NCBI GenBank assembly: GCA_036971715.1
Contig: JAVHJL010000001.1
Coordinates: 1,674,001-1,738,000 of the forward strand
Reading direction: 5' to 3'
From: Arthrobotrys musiformis
Lineage: Eukaryota > Ascomycota > Orbiliomycetes > Orbiliales > Orbiliaceae
DNA: 64,000 nucleotides
A model generated the notes under the pieces. That model did not search any database, had not been told where the DNA came from, and saw nothing but the letters and a program-made list of their open reading frames with translations. Every line of letters starts with the position of its first letter. The stretch's first letter is position 1. Of the stretch, positions 48,357 to 61,049 are shown piece by piece. The position numbers and the translations under genes were made by a program.

Positions 48357-49646
48357 CTAACACCTATTTAATCGTAAAAATACAAAGTCCTGAGCGACGG
48401 GAAGTGCGGCCCCTCCACTCTTCACGAACTCGACTTTAGCCAGATCCGCACACTCTTGGAAAACTCCCTCGCACAATCCTTCATCGAGACCCTGTTCCAC
48501 CCACCATTTTTGCATAAACGGTTTGAAGACAGCCAATATCCAATCCACCACATCACTTGCGTATTCCCGTTCGAAAGATTTATGCAATTCTATATCTTGT
48601 GTCCCCTTTTGCGACTCCAACATTGCTTGATAGGCGGGGTGGGGAATCACCCGGTCGTAGGCTTTCTCTATTACCCACATCGCTTCCGTCTCGTTGACAG
48701 CTGCCTGGAATGACTGCTGAGTATGTACATGATTTGGCGGGTAAACTCCAGCAGAAGCATTAGGCGGCAGCTTCCCTGAATCCATAAGGATATCCATAGC
48801 TTGAAACAATGCGCACCGTAGCTTTTCATTTCCGGCGATCCTGCCGTCGGTATTGTCGGCGCATGGCGATGGAGCAGCGACAATCAATTTGCCGCCTGGC
48901 TTGACTTCTCGGCCGCGCAATTTAAGGAATTCGATGAGATCTTTGTGCGCGGCTGCAGCGTTGCGGTTGGTGCGTTTGCGAAGATATTCTTCGAAACCTT
49001 CTGTGGGTTCCTTTGGCAGGGGTATTTGACGGAGCCAGTGAATGCTTGATAAAGCGAAAGCGATATCAACTGTACATTCTGGCATCACATGGTTATAGAA
49101 TGAGTTTGGGGCAATGCAAGGGTAAATTGTCTTCGTAGAATCGAAAGATCCAGTAGCCAGAAGTAGTTTTATCAAGCTATTGAAGTCATTTGAGGGGAGG
49201 TCATTAAAGACCAGTGTCGCCTCTGAGTGAGGAAGAAGCTGCGAAACAAGCCGTCGCATGACTTCCATGCTAAATTTCGAAAAGCGAGGTCAGTTCTTCT
49301 AGGTTTGTCCTTTTATCGTAGCTTGGGAATCAAATTAAACCCTCCCTACCTAGCTGCACCTTGGGAGCAACCGTAGTCTACGAACGTTGCCTTTGTTTCT
49401 ACATTTTTAAAGTGTTAATTCACGTTAATCTGGATTTTGTTCCACATTTTACAGGAAATTTCAAGTAGAGGATGTGATTTTGGAAGTTATTTTTATTTCC
49501 TAAAGCTTACCTAAGTTCAGACCTTCGAATAAGGGAATGCTAGCTTCCATTGCGAGGTATTGTTGGCCGCTGTTCTCATTGTAGGCGTTATCGCCCGCCA
49601 TAGCTAGAGTGTTAGCCGCCTGGGCCATCTTCGTTTCCTTTCTCAT
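48357..49646 (-). CDS. SABATH-type carboxyl methyltransferase (SAM-dependent)
   Basis: Exons 49646-49511, 49398-49350 and 49269-48357 give 365 aa (359 if the second ATG at 49628 is used). Landmarks: GDNAYNENSGQQYLAME at the N-terminus; the SAM-binding VDYGCSQGAAS, split by intron 2; LVFNDLPSNDFNSL; then SFYNHVMPECTVDIAFALSSIHWLRQIP, the substrate and SAM region of the plant SABATH family (salicylate, benzoate and jasmonate carboxyl methyltransferases, Methyltransf_7). The C-terminal half has the GGKLIVAAPSP and DWILAVFKPF segments. Length is normal (about 360-380). Known members methylate carboxyl groups or ring nitrogens of small acids; a carboxyl group in the cluster product is a reasonable guess. 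The intron placement in the SAM motif supports a genuine spliced gene. Confidence 0.88.
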
Positions 49647-51498
49647 TTCGCAATGTTTCAGTAAGTGTGTTCTGCTATACAAATGAAATTTAAGGTGTAT
49701 ATGCTGTGAAATATACAAAGATATAGTTTTCTATATACCAGGCAAACAGCGGCAACAGAAGTTTTATAATTTATACAAAGCCTTAGCACGATATACAAAA
49801 TCAAATCCCTATAGAATTACAACAACACTCTTTGTCAAAACTTTCAATTGGCGGAGTTGAATTCTCGGTGGTATCGCCCGGGTTTCATCCAAGTTAATTA
49901 CTGGAATACATGTGCTCTGTTGGATCTATCCGAGAATGGTCTTGGTACCAGTATACCCGGCAAAATTTACGACGGACTAGTTCGATTTTCTTGTGGTATC
50001 TCGTTTGAGAGGATACCTCGATCCCAACTTTTTGTTATCTGGTGAAATTCCCGACCGTCATGCAGGTAAATGGCCCCATACTACTCGACTGTGATATATT
50101 CCTGTGATACAAAGTTGACGAAGAGACCTTACCGCCGTCGGTTTGGGGCCCTTGGCTCTGGTGACCAACAGCATTTTGTTTCGGAGATATGAACCTAGCT
50201 AGTCTAACCTACCCGAGACCTTATTGGTCCAGCCACCGATCTAAAGGGGAAACGGGTGACCCCACTCAGATTGGCGAGATCGGGTCCACATTTAGGGAGG
50301 GGAAAAAAAAAATAATATGCCAAATATTTCCCAAGCGAGATCATGATGCAGGTGCGTACCGGATTTGCAGATGTTCTTTCCATATTCCCCATGTAAGTAT
50401 GCACATGTATATATGCCGCTTTTTGCAAATTGGCTCAACAAACGAATCAAAGCCCATGTTCGCCTTGAATTACCGAGAATGAGGAATGCTGTTTTTACGA
50501 CTCGTGCCGAGCTGCCTATCGAGGCTATCCCGAACTCGGGTGTATGCATAGTCGGTCGGTGTATGCACATATACGTACATGTCGAGTTCCAGGCAGCTAG
50601 CTCTATCACCCCAAACAATAGCACTGGCACGATCATTACCTTGTCTGGTCTAGGTAGGCGGTTCAGAAAATCGAGGGAAATTAACGAGTCAATTCTATGC
50701 AGCTACTCTACACCAAAATATATTGCAGCCATGTCTTCTATACAACGTACCTCCGGTATTTCGAGCTGGTACGTTCGGAAAGGCCTGCTGGATTCTACTC
50801 TGCGGAGAAATAGGAGATCAATTGAGGCCTTGCCGTCCCGCATGAAAGAGTGCATAAAAATTTCCCTTGCTTCATTCCTTGCATAAAAGTTTATCAGTGA
50901 TCTAGCTGGTGGGCGTCCCTCCATGCTTGATTGGCTTTCCGACGACAAGACACTGTTGGCCATAGCCAGTACCAGTACATGTGGTTTGGAGGTCAAACCG
51001 CACAAAGTATGGACTGAGCCGTACTTGTGTTAGTCTGGAGGTCACTACTCGTGTTGCAGCCGTCCTAGACCAAAATTCGTGGACGCAATCTGAGCTCCTC
51101 GGGATGCTTTTTACTCATAAACGCAATTGTGACCGGATAGTACCCGTGGGCTCCAGCCGCTGCAAGATGATGTATAGCTTTGAGGTACTAACTAGTATGT
51201 ACCAATTTCCTCGTCGTCGATGTGAAAATAGAAATTTTATTGTACCAGCCTTTAGTTCTAGCAAATAGAAGCGAACAAAGGAAAGGGGGTATACGTAGAA
51301 ACGAAAGGTTCTACCTGAACTTTTTTGATAAAGGCTTTGTACGAAAGCGCTGGAAATTTCTTTTCCAGACGACCGTATTTGTAACTTATAATATCATCCT
51401 CCAAGTCAATTCGTATAATAGCCCATCCCAAACAATAACACTGCTTTCTGGGCTTCAACCTTTTGCTTGAATTCAAACGGCCCAACCTGCCCCCCTCA
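49647..51498. other. intergenic, no supported gene
   Basis: About 1.85 kb between the SABATH gene and the transporter. Several frames of 65-173 codons occur on both strands, but they overlap one another and show no domain, splice pattern or codon character I trust. A small precursor-peptide gene could hide here, but I cannot single one out. Confidence 0.4.
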
Positions 51499-53309
51499 CT
51501 ATGAGGCTTCCCTAACCTTTAATTTCGGGATCCAAATCCACATTGACAATGCTACAGTCGCTAAGCCAACCCAAGGAATGGTACTCCACTCGGACTTTTG
51601 TCCAACGCTATACAGCCAGCCGAAAGTGCTGGGGCCGATAGCGACGCCAAAGGCAGCAACGCTGGTAGCAAACCCGTTTAGTGTTGCGAGTGCTCTTGGG
51701 GAACTGGCACTGTCTGTAACCAAAATAACAACGCTATTGAGCCCCAAAACGCTGCCCACCGAACAGAAAAGCAGTATCACACCGACAGCCACATAGCACA
51801 ACCAGTTACCTCCCGGCCCAGCATGTTTCTCGTATAGTGCGAGGGTGTATGGGAAAGCGAGATAAAGTATGGGATCAGCCAACGCAGCTACGCGCAGTAA
51901 GGCTAGATTACCATACTTGCGGGCAGTTGGTGCGAAGATGAAAACTTGTGTGAGGATCTCAACCACTCCGAGCGAGGCAAACATCAGCCCTAATTGAGTA
52001 CTGTTGAGGCCGAATCCACCTGGTAGGTGGAATGGGAGGCGTATGGGGTTTTTGGAGGAGTGAACGCGGGTAGCGAAGAACAGGGAAAAGAGCTGCTCAG
52101 CAGTGACACGATGGAGTGCCGATAAAAAGAAAAGGATGACGAGATAGGTTGATTGTGGAGTTAAAACTTCGGCCCAAGTGGGAGACGTATCAAGGTTGGT
52201 AGAATAGTCTTCGGCCGCTTGCTTAGGGTGGCCCTCGACGTCGGTTCTCGGCCTGGGTTCGACCACTTCTTCCGAAAACTCTAGACCAATGAACGATTCA
52301 ATCCTCTTTCCTAGCTCTCTACCCGGGTCGTATCTATACTTTTTGCTTTCGAGAGTCTCGTCGAGGAATAAGACTGTCAACGAACCCGAAATAAACATCA
52401 TCATTGCTATCGTAAGATTTGGAAGTAACCAGGGATTTTTGTCAAAGAGGCCGCCTGGCGGAAACAAAGACGGATATTTTTGGGCTGGTTCGCTCAGGAG
52501 CCCACCAACTGCGGGTCCGCTTATTGTACCAATGTTCCACGCCAAAGGAAGAATACCTAGTGCTTGGAGCTTCAAATCCGGGTGTGGGGCAAGCTCTGCG
52601 GCTACAGTTCGTAGGATACCGACGTTTGCGGTAAGACCGATGATGCTCCGAGAAATTATCGCCATGTAAAGACTGTTAGAAAACCCAAAAACTAAGGTGC
52701 TCGTCATCATCGCAATAAGGCCCAAAATAATGGATGGTTTCCCTATGATCTCATTAGCGGGCTGGTTTGTGCCTACACAGAAGTACGTCGAGTGACACGA
52801 ATACATACGACCAATCCTGTCGCTGAGCCGACACCATGCCACGGCTGTCAGGCACTGGCATAACGCAAGAGATGCAGATATAGCCCCTATGACATAATAA
52901 CTATTAGCTACCTAGTTTTCGTACTGTCCACCAAGCGCTTCAGTCTTCTTACCTGCCCAAATCCCGATCTCATCCTCATTAACCCCAAATCCTCTTATCA
53001 TCTGGGGAAGGTATGGAAAGACACTGGTAAAGCATATCGGATCGGCCAAACGACATAGTCCTGTAGATATTGAATTATGTATCGTTTCGCGGATTAGCTA
53101 AAGACGACGCTAAGCCCATGCATGTGCGAAGCAACAAGAATGGGAGTAAACTTCGTATTGGAATATATATATATATATACCGAGGGAGGAAGAGAAATAT
53201 TACCTAATACGCATAACTGCTTGAGCGGCAAACGAGGTTTCCTGTCAACCTCGCTCTTTTGGAGGAGTGGTGAACTTTCGTCCGCGATTCTTTCAGTGGT
53301 TGTCGACAT
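51499..53309 (-). CDS. MFS transporter (DHA1-like drug/metabolite exporter)
   Basis: Exons 53309-53204, 53060-52953, 52886-52809 and 52742-51499 give 511 aa. The N-terminus is cytosolic (ESSPLLQKSE). TM1-2 read LADPICFTSVFPYLPQM; TM2-3 carry the MFS signature WCRLSDRIGRKPSIILGL (G-x3-D-R-x-G-R-R/K); TM5 has the antiporter-like LPLAWNIGTISGPAVGGLLSEP. A charged central loop (about residues 245-305) separates the two six-helix halves. This pattern is that of the fungal DHA1/ZIF-like group (YCR023C type), usually drug or metabolite exporters. Placement beside the tailoring enzymes suggests export of the product or self-protection. Confidence 0.9.
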
Positions 53310-56300
53310 TTTATCCTCAGGTCCGGATGGTCCAGGCTCTATCTACAATCAGAAAGATTTAAAGATGAATAGTCAGAGCCCCCCAACTGGCGGGCGGGAT
53401 CCGTTGTAATTTAAATGGTCTTGTGTGAACTGGTTTCCTTTTTTCATGAGCATGCGACAATGCACAAAACTTTGTTGAAATATTTGCAAACTCAAGGAGA
53501 GTTCAAGCAAAAAAGGGGAGTGGGGATGAAAATAGCTTCGGTAGGCAGCGAGCCGAGGAAAAAAAAAAAGGACATATAATTGATGTGATTGGGCTGTTCT
53601 AGGCCTATTGCGATTGTCCTGGCTCAGCTCCCGCCACCAAGATCTTTGGCCTTCCCGTGTAACAAAATGACCAGCGCTGCCCACTCCTTATATAGCGATG
53701 TATTTCAACCTTGCATAGCTATGCAAGGATTTTACCGCAGAAACTCGAAACATTCCAAGATACAGCTTTTTGGGACAAAATAGCCTCCGATTTGAAGCTC
53801 TATATCATCCATGATTAGCTGACAAGAGACATTCGCCCTGCGGATAGTCTATCGAATTATCATGCGTCGCTTCGGAGGGATAACTTGGAGTTCTCGGACA
53901 TAAGATACACTGGCCGTAAAAAGGCATTATTACCCGGTGGAGGGAGTATTGAGAAGCAGAAATGCGGTTGGAACCGCACAGTCACCCTCATCTTCCTAAG
54001 CTCTCGGTTGTACAGATATGTTGGATGAACATATATATATTCCATAGCTTTACGGATAGCGTCGATAGGTTGTCAAATTTAAAAAAAGGTTGAGCCGTTG
54101 GTAGTCACTCGGGAAATGATAATGTCTCATCCAGTTGTCTCGCGATTTCCGTCCCGCGAGACTATGGTCATCGAGATCCCAGCACGTAAATGTAAGGAAC
54201 CTGAGAGAAATGGAGTAGCGAAGCCGACTGCCCAGTTGAGATTTCTTTTCTCCGGTTCTGTAAGCATAGAGCTAGAGTCTAGCCTCTCGGCAGGGCTGCA
54301 GGGCTCCAAGCCCACTATGCACGATCCAGGAGTAGGTCTAACACAGGCAAGGGTGAGCTATAATCTCCCGGACTATACTCCGTAAATATCGCCAAGATCG
54401 GGGCCTGAGACATGCGGTTCGTTGACGTAACCAGTCTTGCAAGACCTAGTATTAATAATTGATTCTGAATTCTGTCATTGCATGATACGATGTCGCATTC
54501 TTCAAATGATAGAGTGGGGGTTTCTAGAATTCTCTATCGCAATGAGGTAAGTGTCCGACCTTGTGCGCATAGTAGCTCCTGCAAGTCGGCACCAGTCGGG
54601 ATCCGTTGCCACATATGCGCCAGTTGATCAAAGGACTGGACAAAACAGCCAACAGTTGCAGCAAATCATCACAAACCCAACACACCACCTAGCTTTCCAA
54701 TGTCTCAAGTACTGGCCCCGGCCCCGGAGCTCCCGATCAGTGCGGTGGCCATGCCAGTTACTACATCGGTCGGTTACCATTACGCGCGTATACGGGGTAA
54801 ACCTCGTATTGACTAGAATTATAAATCGACCGGTTATACGCACTAGATCCTGCTCTCCGATTCCGCACAATAGAACTGTTATAACCCCTGTATATTAGGA
54901 AGGGCATTATTGTAGGTATATGCATAGACGCTCGTTCCACAGAATATTCCTGACGATATATATGAAGTTTGCGACACGTTGATAATAGACTATCAATATG
55001 AGCAGCTGATAGCTTATTTAACAGCCACGCTATAGACTATAAAATTTCTTCTTCATAGTTGCATCCCGTTTTTACCCCCTCGAGCTCTCACGCCAATTTA
55101 AATCGAGGTGATGTTTTCATTTTGCCGCCAGCTTTCAAACTTTGAGCTTATATATCAATATAAAATGGTAACTGCACTTTCGCTGAGAGGTAAACTCGAA
55201 TAGGTATCAGTGCCCGCATATAGTGAGCAGGCCCCCTAAGTTTCTCCTTTCTATATCATTCTCGTCCAAGGCATATAGCATCCTCATTTGTGCCGCGGGA
55301 AAGATTACTGCATTTTCTCAAGTTTATTGTACTAGGGTCCATCAAATCGTATACGCGCATATGCGCACCGGCAAAAATTCAGTCCTAAAGGAGCCTTTTA
55401 CCTTTAAGACCGGGAATCGCGCTGGCGGTCTGGCCTGGCCTCGAGACCGAAGGGCGGGTAGATATAACATAAACGGTTCCCTTGATTCCAGCTCTAATTC
55501 TATATTACGATATTATCAATAAACATCAGCACTATATATTACGTAGGGAACTTGTGTACGTATAGTGCACGCAGCGTTGGGAGCAGCGTTGGGAGCAGTG
55601 TTACCAGCATGACCAGGGCTACAGCTCTGTCGTCCCAATTCTGTCATCGTTGCCACCACCCCCACCACTGACTAACGTTAACCTTGAATTCATAAAATCA
55701 AATATTAAAAGGAAACAGAAAAATAAATCATTAAATGTGGATCACAAATCATAAAGAAGTGGATGATGGGAATTCGGGGCCCCTCACAGCATCTGCAGGT
55801 AGCGTCCGCTATGTTTGGAACGGCCCCTCTACGTAGAGCGTGCATCCTGCGGAAATCCCGTACGTCGCGACACTGTATAGCGGCCGTGTCGCAAATCGAC
55901 AAAGAGTACAAACGAATAGTCGCGCCGAACCATTGACGCAGTCGGGGGTTTCTTCTTAGATGTGGCAAAAACCTTGTATCCAATCATTAGATACCGAAAC
56001 CTTTTGGAATTTTTAGGTCCGCCACATTTGTACATACTACGAATATACGTCATTTTTAAATTTACTCTGGCTAGCTGGCTTAATACCTCGCGACCGTCAT
56101 TATAGTAGTGTAATATTAGTAAAGTTCGGCTGACACTTCCTCCGTTTTACGAATGGCATTTTCACATGATTCATCAGCTCGACGGAAGGGGATTATGTCT
56201 CGAGTGGGTATTAAATGTTCTGGAAGAGACCCCAGGATATCGGATGCTAGAGATTATTAGAGTAAGATTTTTCGTTATGGGGGTCAAGCTTGATCAACTC

Positions 56301-56709
56301 TACAAGGCTCCCCCTGACTGAACTAATCCGTCAGGTACGCTCGTGAAAAGTAGCATTCACATTAAATTTATTAACGTTAATACTGTCTCTGTTCAAGCGG
56401 TATACAATCTGAAAATACTCCCAATGCAACCACCGCCTGTAGGAGCTGTATTTCCAGGTTTCGGCGTTTTGATGAATTCTATAAAGGACATCGACACACC
56501 GCTAAACTACCTTTAAAGCTTTCGAAAAAAAAAAATTTAGTTAGCTTAAACTACAGATCAAAAGCGTGCTAGAATGGATAATGATGATGATATTAATGTT
56601 AAGATGAACTTTGTGCTTTCCCCTGAGGCTACCTACGATAATACGAGTGACGTAAGTACGCCCAATTAAAAACGATTATGTAAAGCAAGTTATTCCGAAA
56701 GACGATACT
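53310..56709. other. long gene-poor stretch inside the cluster
   Basis: 3.4 kb with no gene I can support. A CA-poor, A/T-rich background carries short frames (up to 115 codons) without motifs. A two-and-a-half-copy repeat of GCAGCGTTGGGA lies at about 55570-55602. The region separates the transporter from the regulator. Confidence 0.45.
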
Positions 56710-59581
56710 TCAACGAAAATCCCCTTGCTGAATGACAGATTGCATTAGGGTCCATGACGAAGGGTCAACTTGGTTTAGCCAAGTGTTGTTTTCTATTGGA
56801 GGTCCTGAAGCTGCGGGGTTCGGAAATTTGTAGTTCAGTCCGAAAGATCTATTGTCAGGCTGAAATGAGCTTTCGTTTGGAGGTGTTGTAGTACGGGTTG
56901 ATTGACATCCAATGATATGAGACGTCGGAATAGGAGCACTTGAGGGAGCTGTCGCGCTGGCCAGGACTCCATTTAGAAAAAAAAAAAAAAGGGGGGGGGG
57001 GGGGGGGGCATTGATGAAAGACAACCCGCGATGTTATCACCGATCTGCGGTGGCATCGTGGTTCGAGGAGAATTGTAGCTTCCACCCCATCCAGTAGCTG
57101 GCTTCTGCTTTAATATTTCGCTCAGTTTGTCTAGTGTATGGAGATTTTGGACAACGGAGGGTCGAGTAGAAGCGGCTATCTGAAGCACGCCAACACAGGT
57201 ACACAATTCAGACTCGATCTCTACCGGCTTTGGGAAAATCGCAGCAGCCAGGAGGAAGATGGTTGATACTTTGAAGATATGCTGGTATGTCAAACCACAC
57301 TGGCGTTGGCGAAAGTTGTGTTCCCAGTCTGGAAATTTCATCGTCCGCCGTAGCAAGTATACTGTGCCTTTGGCAACTTCAAGACATCGTAGCAAGCATC
57401 GTGCTCTGAAGTCGGGTTTGAGGGTAGCATCTGTAAAGAATCTAAAGAGCGAGAGTCGTATAGCCATAGCAAGGATTGCGGCTACGATTGAAGCCATCTC
57501 TTGGTGAGAATGTCGATTTGCAAAATATTATATCGGGATAATGGACGACATACCATCTAGAAGGGCTGGGTCTAATGGTGCAAAGCTCTCCCATTTCAAT
57601 AAATTTCCGGGAAAGTTACCTTCCAGATAATCCAGCTGTTGTTCAATCTGGTTCATTTGGTGTTCCGTATCGAGCGATTTTGGGTCAAGTCGAAGAATAG
57701 GCCCTATAAACTGGGAAATTGCTACTAGACTTCTCATCAACATGATACTCATAGGGGTCTCCGGCTTGGAAAGATGAGGGGTGCTATCCGCCAAATCGCT
57801 CAAATCATTGCTACCAGGCTCATCGACATCGACTTCTTCTCCGTTGAGAATCGGCTTGACTCCAAACTGTAAAGCTATCTTTTGATCTAAAAGGAATGCA
57901 CACCAAAAGATTCGCGACTGGTGTTCCAACTCAACGGAGCTTAGTTTAAGGTTATCGCGTGAATCCTTACGATGGAGCCCGATGTCTTTGCAGACTGTTG
58001 CCAGGTATTCTACTGTGAGGCGTAAGGGGTACGATAATGCGGTCCGTTCCAAGTACATCGCCATAGTCAATAGCACTAAGGACCCCAAATGAATAAGACA
58101 TTAACATCTAAAGTGAAATTCATAGAAAACCAGCAGCCACAGCGTTGGATAGGTTGGGATTACCTTCCACATCGCAGAGCGCGAAAGAATGGCTAGACCG
58201 ATGTAGGTCATGGAAGTTCTTTGCAAATTCCAAAAAGTACCACCCCCGTCTACGAAGATAGATTTAGAATGAACAATACTGTGCCAAAGTGGAGGAGAGG
58301 GGCATTCTTACCTTGAACTGTAGTTGGGAACTTCAAACACATCTGAATCATCGGAGCATACACTTGCGTAGGCGTTGATCGTCATAAGGACACAAAATAT
58401 ACCCGTAACGGACAATCGGTCTTCGGCAAATATTGGTGTCCCATATGCTCGCTCAAATTTGTTTCGGACAATAGACCAGCACATAATTGGAATATACCTG
58501 TTAGGTTCAAGAGTTAGCATAAGTGTCGACCACATTTCTGTATCATTTCATAGATATTTGATGATAGTGATAGAATTATTACATCCTAAGATGTCGTTGG
58601 AAAATATGCAGAAGCTTTTCGCCATTAGTTTTAGTCGGCAATAAGGCCTGAAGATTTCTTATTTGTAAGGCTTCGGCGTCAGAAGAGGTTCTCGAAGAAT
58701 GTAGTGTCTCTTCACCGGGTGCTCGCGCATCTAGTAATGATGTATCGTAACCAAAATCATCCATATACCCCTGCACCGACTCCACGAATCCCATTGTGGG
58801 AGCAGATCCGAAAAGTATACCCCCGTCGTTGTCACCACTAGGAGCCCTCTGCCGCCGTTCCAGGCTAGGAGAGCTAGGGTAACGGCTGGACGGAGAATAG
58901 TCGGTTGGTATAGAAGTCAAGGGGGATACCGAGCCTTGAAGCTTTGCGTTTGCGTCTGAAATTTGAAGCTTTTCATTAAGTTCTTTAATCGTCTTCTGGA
59001 GTATTCTTATTTGTCTATGTGTTCGCAACTTTGATTCATGAGCATTGGTTCGTGGCCCTAAACTTCAAACTTTGAGGTTTTTAAATTATAAAACGCGTCC
59101 TTATACGCAGCCAAATCGAGATGTGGATGGTCTTGCCTGACAGGTCCAATCTTTTTTCTATTCCCTGACTCTGTAAATCTGCAGGCGAGCGATGCAGAGG
59201 AGCAAGAAGTGCAGGAGCCACAGGCTCCGGCCGCAGCATCACACTAGATGGAAAGTAAAACCGGTTTAACACGACTCCTTGTAAACGGGAGGTCGATAAT
59301 ATCAATGCATTGATAGACAGACTTTTGCAACTAACTTTTGTTTTACGTGACCTGCAGGCGTCGCAAGCCCGGCTATTGCGCCGGCGCTGAAATACGCGTT
59401 TTCTGTGAGGTCCGAGCAAGCCTTGAGAATTATCTATCGATTCCTCAGTGCCAGGTTTTGGCAATTGATTCGCCTCCGGCCCGCAACCTTTCGTGCTTTG
59501 TCTCGACCCCATCTGGCTGTTTCGATTTCTGCAAGCTGTGACCTGAATGGGAAGGGCTACACTATTGCGTTGCTGCTGCAA
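56710..59581 (-). CDS. Zn2Cys6 transcription factor with fungal-specific middle domain
   Basis: My best model has exons 59581-59336, 59243-59142, 59028-58583, 58497-58312, 58249-58164, 58075-57554, 57499-57041 and 56966-56710, about 767 aa. The binuclear cluster is CDACRSRKTKC (split by intron 1) followed by ACGSCTSCSSASLAC, all six Cys present. A basic linker and a coiled coil (IRILQKTIKELNEKLQ) follow. The fungal_trans domain spans about residues 300-560, with YLATVCKDIGLHRKD and SRIFWCAFLLDQKIALQFG. Intron 2 (donor GTCAGG) is uncertain. Intron 7 contains a C18/T14 run (minus strand) that would otherwise read as Pro and Phe repeats. Such factors usually activate their own cluster, which makes this the likely pathway regulator. 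An alternative start is ATG 59512. Confidence 0.85.
56977..57008. repeat. A14-G18 homopolymer junction inside an intron
   Basis: Fourteen A (56977-56990) directly followed by eighteen G (56991-57008) on the plus strand. On the minus strand it is a C/T polypyrimidine run just before the acceptor of intron 7 of the Zn2Cys6 gene. Its exact length may be unreliable in an assembly. Confidence 0.85.
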
Positions 59582-60722
59582 GCATGGAGCTATCAGTTGA
59601 TATCGATACTGTATGTACTAACGAAGAAGTGGCGGATGCTAGATTGACATCAAAACCCGGAGGTCGCTAGTATTTATTCCAAGCTGACCATACCCGGATA
59701 TATATATCCACAGGCCAGCAAAAGGGTCGGATCGCCAGTGCGGGTGCAAACCGGTTTTGAGGTTGGTATGCCAAGTGCAAGCCTGTCGCGGAGGCACACC
59801 AGCACTTATGTCCCGTTGAACAGGGCATGGGTCCGCCGGGCACTCTTTTCATTGGACGGAGTGCCACCCCGTCGGCCGCCATGGATCGGCAAGGTGACGG
59901 AGCACTCGCTGATCACGGAAAAAGAATCCACGCTTTAAATTTAGTGCAAGTTGTCAATTTCAACGTCCTAAATTATACACCCGCAAGCGATTTTTTTTTT
60001 TTTTTTTTTTTGGTATAATATTCATCACAACACGCGTACAGGTTCAAATTATTGGCAATACTCGTCTGGATTCGAGGCTCCGCAATACTAGCTTACCGGC
60101 GATATGGCATGTTTGCAGCGCTGCAGCGTTTGTAAGTCATAAACTCTACCTCATATGAACATTTTCAGCTGGCCAGCTTGCTCAGTTGTATGTACAATTC
60201 TTTCCCATAATCTGCTCAATTAAGGAACGCCTTGGCCGGCCGCTAGATAGCTGGAAGGACCTAATTTTCGATATCGATATTAAAATATCAAACGGAGACG
60301 ATTTCCGTTATACCCCTTTGCAGAAGAAGTTATACTAAGTTCTATACAACCATTCCACAAAACACAGCCTTTAGGTGTTCGAAGCTCAATTCCTCTATTT
60401 AATACTGGCCACATATATAGGTAGTGCGCTGATGAAAATCCGATAACCATTCATGGATCTATCTGGATGAAACTTGACGGATACTTGAGATAGCCATGTT
60501 ATGTACTTATTCGTATACTTTCGTCCCCATGGGTCCAAGTCTGCGTAGGCCTGTATACACTCTTTTCCCACTTCCTCCAAGCATCTTCAATATTGGAAAT
60601 GGAACTTCGGGGATATCTCTAGCTCCAAAGGCAAAATTACATATTGGTGAATACAACATTGGTCAAATTGTGGTTAATTGGGTGCCCACTTTTGAATGTC
60701 CAGGGTCCTAGGGCGTGAATCT

Positions 60723-60798
60723 TACGCCATTTAGGTTTCGAACCTGAAATCTTTTAGAAAACCTATACTGCATGCTGTGAGCATCATCGATATGGCTC
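60723..60798 (-). tRNA. degenerate tRNA-like element
   Basis: On the minus strand a perfect B-box GGTTCGAAACC sits in a T-arm with 4 of 5 pairs. The flanking ends GAGCCAT and ATGGCGT pair at five positions plus a wobble, and total length is 76 nt. The A-box and anticodon arm are poor (the region around TTTTCTAAAA recalls an Arg-TCT loop). It is probably a decayed tRNA copy, or chance. Confidence 0.25.
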
Positions 60799-61011
60799 CA
60801 TGACATGGAAATTTGAAACATTTCCCGTCATGACATCGTTAACCTGATACTAAGATATTCGAATCTATTCGGCTAAGGTCTATTATTTAGGCTGCAGGAC
60901 TCATCCTCCGCTAACGATGTGGTAAAATCCCCACTATTAGTATAATAATCCATAAAATAGCTGAGAAAACGTTGGGCACAATTTAATGGGTCTTCTACTC
61001 TTTGCAAACGG

Positions 61012-61049
61012 TTCGACGGGGCGCAAACTCTTCGACGGGGCGCAAACTC
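61012..61049. repeat. tandem direct repeat, 2 x 19 nt
   Basis: TTCGACGGGGCGCAAACTC occurs twice in a row without mismatch. It is non-coding, 540 nt beyond the 3' end of acetate kinase. Confidence 0.8.

Noticed and set aside
50190..51005. Precursor-peptide gene near the SABATH methyltransferase
   Set aside because: Several overlapping frames exist, but none has a leader/core pattern, repeats or a cleavage motif.
56967..57024. Poly-Pro/poly-Phe stretch as part of the regulator protein
   Set aside because: It lies in an intron with in-frame splice sites on both sides; the protein continues cleanly without it.
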